Assembly (NCBI GenBank): GCA_951799405.1
Contig: OX637362.1
Span: forward strand, 6,526,703-6,590,702
Length of the DNA stretch: 64,000 bases
Direction: 5' to 3'
DNA from: Agapetus fuscipes
Lineage: Eukaryota; Arthropoda; Insecta; Trichoptera; Glossosomatidae
Position 1 is the stretch's first letter, and the number at the start of each line of letters is the position of its first letter. The position numbers and the translations under genes are program-made. Shown in pieces: positions 45,238 through 54,174 of this stretch. Under the pieces are notes generated by a model that worked only from the letters and a program-made list of their open reading frames with translations, was not told where the DNA came from and did not search any database.

Positions 45238-45296
45238 ATCACAATGACAATACATCATCATCAGAATAACATTAGTTCTATGTTATCTCCGTTAGA

Positions 45297-45541
45297 TAGT
45301 TTTGGTGCTTATTTCAAACTTACAATGAGTTACGGCGAGGTTTACTCAGCCTTCACAAGAAATGAGTACCAGCCCCTTTTGGAAGATGAGAAACTCCCAC
45401 ATCAACTAAAGTGGTTGGGCCTTACGGCCGGCCCCATTGTCTATAAAAATAAATAGATTCCACTCGCTAGAATATGCGACCCCTTCGGAGAGAGCGCGGC
45501 AAGAAATTACACTGTAGGTGTGACTTATTTGCGTTGCGTTA
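45297..45541 (+). repeat. SINE1 body and 3' end
   Basis: ggtttactcagccttcacaa, gccttacggccggcccc and ttacactgtaggtgtgactt. The head is missing on this side. Confidence 0.75.
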
Positions 45542-45632
45542 GGTCAGTAGGTAGAAAGCTTGCGTTTAAAGCTAGACGGCTAGGGTTTGATTCCACCGAA
45601 GGTGTTACAAATGATTTTTCGTTCTATGTTTC
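45542..45632 (+). repeat. SINE1 head, diverged
   Basis: ggtcagtaggtagaaagctt and ggctagggtttgattccacc are the tRNA-like boxes, then aaatgatttttcgtt. It directly follows another SINE1's 3' end. Confidence 0.6.
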
Positions 45633-45637
45633 TTGAC

Positions 45638-45850
45638 TTACAGGATTTTTGTCATTGTCCAGCCATAATGTTAACAATGTTTCACTTTACCAATTGCACA
45701 CATGTTTCAGGGAAAGTCGTCAAGAGTTGCAAGGCTTGTGTTCATAAGAGAGTTATTTTTTAATTTATTTACAACGACATATGCGGCATAATGTAAGCGC
45801 GAGTCGTCTTACATTTTATGTGAATCTTAAATGATAATTTGATTTGCCAC
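45638..45850 (+). repeat. R1 repeat, diverged
   Basis: ttcttgacttacaggatttt, then tgtttcagggaaagtcgtca, then agttgcaaggcttgtgttca. The tail has decayed. Confidence 0.6.
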
Positions 45851-46039
45851 TTCAAGTATACATATTATACCTATAGGTTACACAAATAGCAATTGTTTTT
45901 TTTATCCAAGGCGGTAAATCCGCTGGGTTCGGATCTGTTAACTGCCCATTACAAATTGGGAAGAAAGCTCTTACTAAATTGGATGAGTAAGCCCAAAACA
46001 AAAATCCAAAGAAAATAGATTGATTATGAACTACGAAAC

Positions 46040-46297
46040 ATCATCATCTATAATCTAATTTGCAAAGATATATTACCAGTCAAGTTTCATATTCAATGCA
46101 TGTCCATATAAACAAATACGTTGAAGTTCACGCTCACCTACACATGCTGCATGTGTACTTACAAAAAGAGAACCCCAATCTCAAATAAACATCAACCTTG
46201 CAACTTTTCCCGCCTGAAAACTATCCTTGGGTAATGTTAACAAAGTGAACCAATTTTTACAGTATGTGTGCCCAGTCTCATACCAACCCCTAAAAAA
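46040..46297 (-). repeat. R1 repeat, diverged
   Basis: The minus strand runs from ggttggtatgagactgg-type head to ataatctaatttgcaaag in plus orientation. It keeps gcatgtgtacttacaaaaag. The hairpin region has changed. Confidence 0.65.
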
Positions 46298-46654
46298 ACA
46301 TAGAAATTATCCCTGATAAAGCTTCACCAAAATAAAAATAGTTATTTTGCGATTTTTACGACCCAGTTATTTGTAGAGTGCGTTTGTGTAAGTACAGTCA
46401 ATTGATGTATACGTATTAGTGCAACATAGACTATAGTTTATAGTCTTGTCAACCTCAAGAATCAGGCAATTTGGTCACCGGGTCATGGGTTAATGGGACC
46501 AGGCCCAACATTTCGGCCATTTGATGTCCACCAGAAATAGCGGGCATGCGTGCGAACCAGCAATGTGCCATGACAATTTTTAGCTTCACGTAAGCAAAAT
46601 TAAAGGGAAGAGCAGTTTTGTTCCCACCTTATATTATTGTCGATTTTTGGCTCT

Positions 46655-46945
46655 CCCATCCTATCCCACTTTTAATTAACAATCCCCCATTGATATCTGT
46701 TGAAGCAGGGTCAAAGACAACGTCAGGAGGCGAACCAGCGTTATTGTATTTCAAACACCCTTAGACCTGGTATTTCCAACGTTAGCTTATGTGACTTTAT
46801 ACTGTTAAATAAACTGCCCACACGATTGACGTAAGTGCGTCCTTATCATTCAGTATAAAGCCGCTATGCTAACGTTGAAAATACCGGACCTTAGTCGAAA
46901 TTACCTTCTTGACTTAGCTAGTCAAGACGGTAATTTCGACAAATG
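46655..46945 (-). repeat. SINE3 split by a MITE
   Basis: The tail part 46655-46760 (ttgatatctgttgaagcagg, aaccagcgttattgtatttc) and head part 46891-46945 (gtcgaaattaccttcttgac) match the reverse complement of 62763-62905 once the MITE is removed. Confidence 0.6.
46764..46890. mobile_element. PIF/Harbinger-like MITE
   Basis: The ends gacctggtatttccaacgtt and aacgttgaaaataccggacc are inverted and continue through gctta...gactttatactg. The flanking TTA (46761-46763 and 46891-46893) is a perfect 3-bp target duplication. The ends resemble those of 6872-7290. Confidence 0.8.
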
Positions 46946-47403
46946 ACAAAAAAAGCCAAGCTGGCCATTTGTTTCATACGTGTTTCGATAACAAGAAAGA
47001 ATCACGGTTACTATGTGACATAAAATGATTATATTAGTACAATAATGATGACAAACCATCCCAGGTCTTCCATCAATCATTCCAGGCGAACTGTCGGCAC
47101 GATACTTCCTTTTTATTACACTTAGACCGAACTATAAAGCTTTTTAGCGGTTACGAAAAAATATACGGAAAATTAAATAGCGCCCCTATGGAGTGTTTCA
47201 GTCAACGTACGTTTGTGAATTTTAATTAGTGTAGAATTCCGAATATTTGATTAGCTTTTAGAATAGGTTAGAAAAATTGAATTTTCTACGCTCGCTATCG
47301 TCCTTTTCTCTTCGAAACTAGTTTTTTTAGATTTTGTTGGGTTTGTTTATTCACACAGTGAAAATTCATTTTATTTAACAAAAAAAATTTTTTTTTTCTT
47401 ACA

Positions 47404-47535
47404 CGTAGCTTAATTTTCACAATATTATTTTATATCTCGAGCACTTTCGACCTTCAATACTCTTGATAATGAGCTGAGTTTTGAAGGTCAAAAGTGCTCG
47501 AGATATAAAATATTATTGTGAAAATTAAACTACGT
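47404..47535. repeat. long inverted repeat, arms of about 54 bp
   Basis: cgtagcttaattttcacaat...ctcgagcactttcgacc is followed after 23 bases by ggtcaaaagtgctcgag...attgtgaaaattaaactacg. It resembles a Penelope-type terminal-repeat pair but has no coding sequence. Confidence 0.7.
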
Positions 47536-47570
47536 TTAAGAAAAAAATAATTTTATTTTAGTTTTATAAT

Positions 47571-47850
47571 CTTGTGTGGGAGACTCCCTAGATTTCAGAG
47601 ACTCTAGGGGTATATTTTGTTGTGCCGCAGAGGTGTTAACGAGTTTAGTCGTTGCTTTAAAGCGCCAATACCCAGTTGCTGTAAGGCTGGATTGACTTTT
47701 TGATGACCGGTCTTTGGTAAAGGCTAATTTTTCAACCTAGAGAAGAGCAAATTAGAAAATATAAATGGTATATTTTTTGTACTCCGCGGGATTCAAGCCC
47801 ACAACCTTCCATTTACGAGTCCGAAGTGTTGCCACTGGACTACGGACCGT
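47571..47850 (-). repeat. SINE2, full copy with intact tRNA-like head
   Basis: The minus strand reads cggtccgtagtccagtggca (A-box), then gttgtgggcttgaatcccgc (B-box and T-arm), then the body, then the type-A tail ending gggagtctcccacacaag. This is the best SINE2 reference in the window. Confidence 0.85.
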
Positions 47851-47985
47851 TCAATTGAGAGGTCATTTGAGATTTTTACTAAAAAACATTTATTACTTAG
47901 GACCAAGTACAAATGCAAGTGCAAATTTATATTGTGGGCAATATGGATTTAATATGGAATTATGGTTCTCAGATAATAGAACTGG

Positions 47986-48125
47986 GTCTTGCTTGAGAAT
48001 TGGTGCTTTGTAGCGACGACTAAGCTCGTAAAAAGTCTGGTCGATAGCTCAGTTGGTAGAATGCTTGCATTCCATGCCGAGGACAAGGGTTAGATCCCCA
48101 CCGAGGGTGTTAGAAATGATTTCCA
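47986..48125 (+). repeat. SINE2 body piece joined to a SINE1 head
   Basis: actgggtcttgcttgagaat and cgacgactaagctcgtaaa (SINE2) run straight into ggtcgatagctcagttggta and agggttagatccccaccgag (SINE1 head). Confidence 0.65.
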
Positions 48126-48284
48126 TACATAGTATTATATTTCGATAGAAAGTTGCCTTTATTTCGAATAAAAAAAAATCCAATTAATTCGGCAGTTTAA
48201 CTGTAATTTACTTCTTGATAAATTCAATTGAATTCCAAAGTCTTCTGACATTTTAAAACAAATAAGATAAAGCAGAGTACCTAA

Positions 48285-48420
48285 TTTTTTGCACACTACA
48301 TTTTTGGTGAAACGCTATGGCTGCGTTTAAACGTAGAGTTGTATACTGAGGGTAAGGTGAGGTGACGGCTCCGTGGTTGGATGGTTAGAGCGCCCCTCCC
48401 TGATTTCAGGTGGCGGGGCT
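48285..48420 (+). repeat. half MITE and a tRNA-like segment
   Basis: gctgcgtttaaacgtagagt then tgtatactgagggta matches one end of the GTACCCAA family. ggctccgtggttggatggtt then agagcgcc at about 48368 looks like an A-box from another SINE, but no B-box follows clearly. Confidence 0.3.
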
Positions 48421-48617
48421 CTTCACAGACAGGCCGATTTATGGTGCGTCGCGTGAAATCTAGGCTAGGACTGTGGCAAGGTACAACTCCAGAATTGGGC
48501 CGTTCCTAAATACGTGCAGTATGATATTTCCAAAATTTAAGATATTCCCAGTATTGTTAAAAACCCTAAACAAAAGATCCAGCTGGTGTACGAGTATAAT
48601 CAAAACTGTCTCAAATA

Positions 48618-48942
48618 AAAAACGCAACTAAACTACACATATAGTGTAACTTCTTGCCGCGTTATCCCCGAAGGAGTCGCATGTGGCACGTTACACCTAT
48701 TTATTTTTACATGTAAGGGGGCCCGCCTTACGCCAACCACTTCATTTGAAGTGGGGTTTCCCAACTTCCGAGGGGGCTGGTACGCATTTTTTTGTGAAGG
48801 CCGAGTAAGCCTTGCCGGGATTTTATTTTAGGGTTTGAAATAAACACCGAAACGGGAAATCATTTCTGACACCCTCGGTGGGATTCGAACCCGAGCTCAC
48901 GGCATGGAATGCAAGCACTCTAAAAACTGAGCTATCGACCGG
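48618..48942 (-). repeat. SINE1, full-length copy
   Basis: The minus strand reads ccggtcgatagctcagtttt (A-box), cgggttcgaatcccaccgag (B-box), then the complete body and 3' end. It is close to 42130-42456. Confidence 0.9.
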
Positions 48943-50226
48943 AAATAGATTGCAGATATTTGTTCAGATAACGAGGATATCTTTGAGATACTTGGCTCTT
49001 TTATAAGTGCTTTTAATGTAATATATTGACTCGTCATATATCGTGATTCATCTCATCCCGTTCGAGATCTCGGTCGAAATTTTAATCGAGTTTGTGACTT
49101 TGTGTCTGAGGGTGCATGAATCATTCACGTTCATTCGTGCTACGCAGCGCGCGCGTTAACTGCCTTGACGTCAGCGCTGACGTCAGCGCTTCAGGGAGGT
49201 TTCTTTGGATATTTAGGACTTTTGAAAGAATAGACTAAATCTTATAAAATCTTGCTCCTATCGAAATTTCTCTGGGTCTGCAAGAGATCTCGAAATTGCT
49301 AATCTCGACACCAGATTTAACACGCTAGTATGGATTGCTAATCTTGGTGCATGATTGTATTCACTGCTTATAGCCTATACTCTATAGGGCAATAGGTACA
49401 TGTACTTGTATGGAATGCCCAACACCGAGATTTACAATAACAGTCATTATTCGATTTTGTTTGGAATTTTTGAGAGAAAAAAATAACATTGATACAAACA
49501 TTTAAATAATGGTAGGTAAATTCAATACTTAAATAATGTATGTAGGGGAATTTGAATTAGTCAATCTCAACCCTTATTATATTTGGCAATTGTTGTTGCA
49601 TTTCTTTTGATGGGTAGAAGGCCTTAATATAAAAACGCAAGTTAACAAGCAAATTCGTCCTCTTACTAAATAAAATTCCTCTTGAGTAGATTGATTTAAT
49701 AGTCTGTAACTTTCTGAAATAGAAGTGCTGCATCATCAACCAAGAAACAAGTATTTTTAATTGAAGCCCAATCCGAAATCACCAGCGACCACCAGAATCC
49801 TGTATATGTTGTTTACATTTAGTAAAAAAAATCTTTTTCGATCACATTATTTTCAACACGAGAATGCTTAGCGTTTCGTACGCTTCGGTTTACGTATGTT
49901 CGATGTTTACTAAAAACGTATAATGAGGCTCGTACGTCAGCTCCCTCTACGGACTACACCTTTATTTTAACAAGCGCGCTTTATGGGCTACAGCGAGGTC
50001 ACAGCAGTATGACACCAACGCAAACTGACAGCGCGCCACTAAAAACCTATTTCATGGGGACAGGGTGATGCGGCGACTGTGCTTTTATATGTCAGCTAAT
50101 GGCAAATTAGCCAGCGAATGTTTGACGTTTCACTAGTGTTTGCATTACACAGAAAACAACTTGGTGTAGCCGTGTAGTTTTTCCATTATTAAATGATCTC
50201 AAATGTTTTTGGAATCTCTAGGAACA
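48943..50226. other. no recognisable gene; 20-bp palindrome
   Basis: TGACGTCAGCGCTGACGTCA at 49166-49185 is a perfect palindrome with two TGACGTCA (CRE-like) sites, beside a CpG-rich stretch (gcagcgcgcgcgtta). Nothing else is recognised. Confidence 0.5.
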
Positions 50227-50468
50227 GTACCCATAGTACGAGTTGCAAAACTTGAGAAATGTAAAGTTTGCGGAAAATATTAAAGAGTGATTTCTCCCAA
50301 AATCTGCCGTTTTTGTTTCTTACACTTTATGGTCTTAGCAAAAGAGTTACAGTGATGAAGAAAATCAAGTTCAAACAAACAAAAACGGCAGATTTTGGGG
50401 GAAATCACTGTTTAATAATTGCCGTAAACTTTACATTACTCAAGTTTTGCAACTCGTACTAAGGGTAC
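50227..50468. mobile_element. FB1 palindromic foldback element, copy 4
   Basis: gtacccatagtacgagttgc and gcaactcgtactaagggtac. The arms extend through aaaatctgccgtttttgttt / aaacaaaaacggcagatttt. Confidence 0.85.
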
Positions 50469-50689
50469 AGTACTTTGGAATGCCGCGCACACACACAAAT
50501 ACAGCACCAGGATAATTCAATTCCGTGAAAATCTAAACAAAATCTCGAAAATCTAAAAAGCAATAATTGAATTACAAGGATTTAGAACCAAATGGATTCG
50601 ACACAATAAAAAAACCTCACGGTTAAGTGAGGTCACCCTTAGTACCTACATTCTGGTTCGCTAGAGCGTCATGCAGCATACATAAAGGA

Positions 50690-50915
50690 GATGCGAAGAA
50701 ATAGAAATGGCCTCTGATTCAGACAGACATATTCGTACGTAGGAAAGGCGATGGATAGGGGAGAGTGGAGGAGAATCTTGGATTCTGCCAAGCCCAGTCC
50801 TGAGCTGGAAGTCTCATCACCTCGGTAATTCTTACCTAACGAATATCATACAAATATTAAAGATATTACCGTGGGGAGACTTCCAGCCCTGTTGAGCTCT
50901 TGATGATGACGGTGG
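50690..50915 (+). repeat. LINE 3' end remnant plus small inverted repeat
   Basis: KAMDRGEWRRILDSAKPSPE is a LINE C-terminal tail. After it, gagctggaagtctcatcacc and ttaccgtggggagacttcc form an inverted pair, with a (GAT)n-like end at about 50900. Confidence 0.5.
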
Positions 50916-52284
50916 CGGTTTCTGATTTATATTGCCGGCGCTTTGTGATATGCATATGTAGTTATGTGAAGTTTATAAATTGCATCTTCACACATTACAA
51001 GTAGTATGCTAGTCCGCTGCCAGAAAATATGCGCTTTATTTTTGATGATTGGGGAAACCATTATGCGCTGTAATCTCTCTATCCCTGACACACTAAATGC
51101 AGCTTAGACTTCAAGTCTATTAAATTAGTTGCAAATATTACAATAATGAATATTTATGCCTCGTGAAAGTTTGCGTTTACACATGCTGCAACTGCACAAA
51201 TAAAATAGTTTCCATTTTTAACTGCCTCATTAGGCGAAAATGTTCGAGCAAAAACAAAAAGAATAAAGTGAATTAAAACCATGTTTTACCATTTAATTTT
51301 TTTTTAAATAATTAAAAAATAGTTTCCTATTTTCCACGACGACATACACTAAGAATGTGTGAAATTGCTGTAGTTTAGTAGTTTATCATGAGCACTTTCT
51401 TGTAATTAGTTCACTTAAAATGAAAAGTTTCAAACAATAATATGTTTTATCCACGACTTTTCGAATGCACTTACTCGGTTTTACCTTTAAAAGGTGGCGG
51501 TATGTATCTTCATTACTTTTTATTTGAGACAGAAACCAAATCAGCAATCTGAGACATATTTAGAAAATTGTGTATATAAAATACAGAAACGATAATAATC
51601 AAATGATTTGTACTTAATTCTCTGCGTTTCCATACATTTTTCTCATTGTCGCAAAACTCCTTGATTGCCGCGTTTCATTCTATGCGCTTCATATATATAC
51701 AAGAAACTCTAAGAAGGTCGTTCTAAATTTGTGTTTAATAACATGGACTAGGAATTCCTTTAATGAGTTATATAGTTATTCGAAAATCAATTTTGGATGG
51801 GCCATGTGGTTGAGCGCGAACCATTGAGATATATATTATAGAGTCGCAACCATCATACAATCAGGAAAAAAATGTCAAGCCGAAGTCCGTTGGAAACGTT
51901 TTAATGCAGATGCAAGGAGACAATCAGTTTTTATCCCGCTTCTGCATCGAATAACGCGCACTGTACTCTCAGGTTAAAACGAGATAGCAATAATTTTACG
52001 AAACACATGGCACACTTCAAACACGACAAAAAGGGTTGAGATCTCATTATTCTATGATACAGAATTCCCCTACAGTTATCCTTTATTATATTGCCCTTCG
52101 TCGTCGTCTTTCGTCGTCGAGTTTCGATTTTCAAAATCAATGCCATCACAGCAGATGAAACACATTCATGACCTATGGCAAATTAATTTTTGTATATATG
52201 CTGCAATGCTGCGAGCTTTCGCGTGTGTGTTTACAAATGTATGAAAACTTTTAGGAATAAATCTGTTTGTTCATACTAAAAATG
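50916..52284. other. mostly unrecognised sequence left of the retroelement
   Basis: A decayed LINE-like frame (WMGHVVEREP) lies at about 51793-51830 and an R1-like trace at about 51116-51205. The rest is AT-rich. Confidence 0.3.
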
Positions 52285-52545
52285 TGTTATGTAATTACCA
52301 CTTCCTAATCATTTAACCCTTTGCTTTATATAACTTGTTATACTTACTCTAAGAGAATGTACATCATGTATGTTCCAGTTACTGTAACCATAATGTTGTT
52401 TCCTTAAATCTGTTGACCAGGAATATTTACACTATCGATGTAAATAAATGTAGACGTCTGGCCGTAGTCCATAGAAGCAAATGGAACGTCCACATCATCC
52501 ATCTATTGCTTGGAGGGGATAAGTAAACATCAGATTATATCTCCA

Positions 52546-52553
52546 TATAAATA
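52546..52553 (+). promoter_or_regulatory. LTR TATA box (TATAAATA)
   Basis: TATAAATA lies about 165 bases before the LTR end, with TCATTG (initiator-like) about 36 bases downstream. It should drive the genomic RNA. Confidence 0.55.
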
Positions 52554-52665
52554 CAGGTGCATGTAAACAAAAGCAGACTTCTCATTGTAGCCTCATACCA
52601 CTAAGTTAACTTCAGCTTTTTCATTTGACTCTTGACTGTAAAGACATCTCTGTAATTTGTTTCTA

Positions 52666-52671
52666 AATAAA
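52666..52671 (+). promoter_or_regulatory. LTR poly(A) signal AATAAA
   Basis: AATAAA downstream of the TATA box; the 3' LTR copy at 60563-60568 would end the transcript. Confidence 0.55.
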
Positions 52672-52720
52672 AAATCTTTCTGTTTTCAATTCTTTTATTG
52701 AACCCATAACAGAAAGAAAT

Positions 52721-52740
52721 TGGTGTCAGAAGTGGGATTG
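52721..52740 (+). promoter_or_regulatory. primer binding site, tRNA-Leu like
   Basis: tggtgtcagaagtgggattg begins with TGG, the complement of tRNA CCA, nine bases after the LTR. The following bases match the 3' end of leucine tRNAs of the UGUCAG..GUGGGAUU type as I recall it. Confidence 0.65.
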
Positions 52741-52798
52741 CACACCTTAATAATTTTTGTATAAATTTCAGAAAAGTGCATTGAAACAAACAGAGGAA

Positions 52799-52886
52799 AG
52801 TGCTGCCTTGCTGTCTTGCTGCCTTGCTGCCTTGCTGCCTTGCTGTCTTGCTGTCTTGCTGTCTTGCTGCCTTACTGTCTTGCGGG
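52799..52886 (+). repeat. cttgctgc / cttgctgt repeats in the retroelement leader
   Basis: About nine tandem copies of cttgctg(c/t)(c/t)-type units in the untranslated leader before gag. The role is unknown; they could form the packaging region. Confidence 0.75.
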
Positions 52887-53185
52887 TTGCTTCAAGAAAG
52901 AAAAAGAAGGAAGTTACGATGCAGTTCTGAGGACGAGTATCAACCAATTTCTTCAGTCCAGCTGGTTGGTCGTCAGCTGCAACACATCTAAATCGTATCA
53001 TCACCAACAACTTCAGACGTCTCATCACTTCACTAACAATCAGCAATGAAGATCATCAGCTTCACTACGGTGTTATTGTAAATATTAACTCTTTCTCTTG
53101 TGTTTTATGTGATTGCGTATAATTAATTGTTGGTCAATTTTGAAACTTTTAAATTTCTGCTATTCTTGAAATTAATTAATTCAAC

Positions 53186-54151
53186 ATGGAAACCACCATT
53201 AGTATTGACACACTAATGAAGTTCATATCATCTTTTGATGGTGATAGGAAAAATCTATACTCATTTCTTAAAGATTGTGATTCTGCACATGAAATATGTC
53301 CAGAACCTTTAAAACCTATTCTTTTGAAATACATGATTCATAACATAGTTGGTGCGGCGAGATATACAATTGCACATTATGACTTTGTGACGTATACCGA
53401 ATTCAAAAATTTTCTTATCAGTACTTATGGCGAGAACAAACATACCTCTCAGCTTGAGTTTGATCTTAGAAATTGTATACAGACTCACAATGAATCTATT
53501 CTCAATTATATTCAGCGTGTAGAACTTTGCACAAATAACTTGATAGGAGCTACGAAACTGCTAACCAATAATCAAGATGAGTTAAAGGGACGTATAAAGC
53601 AAATTGAGGAGAGTGCTCTCAATACATTTATTATGGGTTGTAGACAAAATATTTCTCTTGCGGTTCGTCTTTCAAAACCAAAATCATTATCTGAAGCAAC
53701 AAATACAGCCATAGATGAGGAGAAAATGAGCAACGCTATTAAGGATAATTTAGGGAATCAACCTAACTTTTGCACAGTCTGTAGGAAGAAGGGGCATTCA
53801 TTAGCCAATTGCTTCCAGAGATTTCCAAACTCCTTCTCAAGGGATCTGCCCGTTACGATAAAAAAAGAGCCTAAAATTCATCATTTTAATGGACAAAAAA
53901 ATAATAATGAAAAGAAAACTTGTTATTATTGCAAAAAATTGGGCCATATTGCGAGTGAATGTAGAAAACTGAAATTTGTTAAACAACAAACCGAACAAGG
54001 AAAAGGGCAATCTAACAAATGCAATGATTTTAGAAAACCAGCTTTTCAAAATACTAGGTATTCACAAAATGATTTAAACTCGAAAGATTCCGGAACGGTC
54101 TCTGCTCCGATTCGGAATGCAAAAATGATCCAAGCAGAATATTCGCAGTAA
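53186..54151 (+). CDS. gag: Gag polyprotein with two zinc knuckles
   Basis: A 321-residue frame starting at ATG (context aacATGg), 475 bases past the LTR. The N-terminal two thirds is the presumed matrix/capsid region without motifs I can name. Two CCHC knuckles of form CX2CX4HX4C follow: CTVCRKKGHSLANC (about residues 196-209) and CYYCKKLGHIASEC (about 246-259). They fit nucleocapsid RNA binding. A basic, Asn/Gln-rich tail follows. The frame overlaps the pol frame by 79 bases, with a T TTA AAC slip site near the end, so most ribosomes should end here and a fraction continue into pol. It is intact. Confidence 0.93.
   Translation: METTISIDTLMKFISSFDGDRKNLYSFLKDCDSAHEICPEPLKPILLKYMIHNIVGAARYTIAHYDFVTYTEFKNFLISTYGENKHTSQLEFDLRNCIQTHNESILNYIQRVELCTNNLIGATKLLTNNQDELKGRIKQIEESALNTFIMGCRQNISLAVRLSKPKSLSEATNTAIDEEKMSNAIKDNLGNQPNFCTVCRKKGHSLANCFQRFPNSFSRDLPVTIKKEPKIHHFNGQKNNNEKKTCYYCKKLGHIASECRKLKFVKQQTEQGKGQSNKCNDFRKPAFQNTRYSQNDLNSKDSGTVSAPIRNAKMIQAEYSQ
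54073..54118 (+). promoter_or_regulatory. -1 ribosomal frameshift site (slippery heptamer and stem-loop)
   Basis: TTTAAAC (54073-54079) sits in the gag frame as T TTA AAC, the canonical X XXY YYZ form. After a 7-base spacer, ATTCCG (54087-54092) pairs with CGGAAT (54113-54118), with an inner CGG/CCG stem. The pol frame has a TGA at 54070-54072, so it opens exactly at the heptamer. Confidence 0.85.
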
Positions 54152-54174
54152 CAACTACAACGGCATATGTAGAA

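Larger units (their letters stand above)
52285..52711 (+). repeat. 5' LTR
   Basis: It starts tgttatgtaattaccact and ends ttattgaacccataaca. It holds a TATA box and an AATAAA signal in the order expected of U3-R-U5. Confidence 0.95.

Noticed and set aside
44858..45261. Overlapping Cys/Val/Ser-rich frames on the minus strand
   Set aside because: They are translations of a 15-bp minisatellite; openness follows from the unit length.
50268..50462. 64-codon frame with a hydrophobic start
   Set aside because: It lies entirely in an FB1 foldback element and is not kept in the other three copies.
52768..53049. Small leader frames (CCLAALL... and QQDSKTARQQ...)
   Set aside because: They translate the cttgctgc repeats of the retroelement leader and lack any other support.
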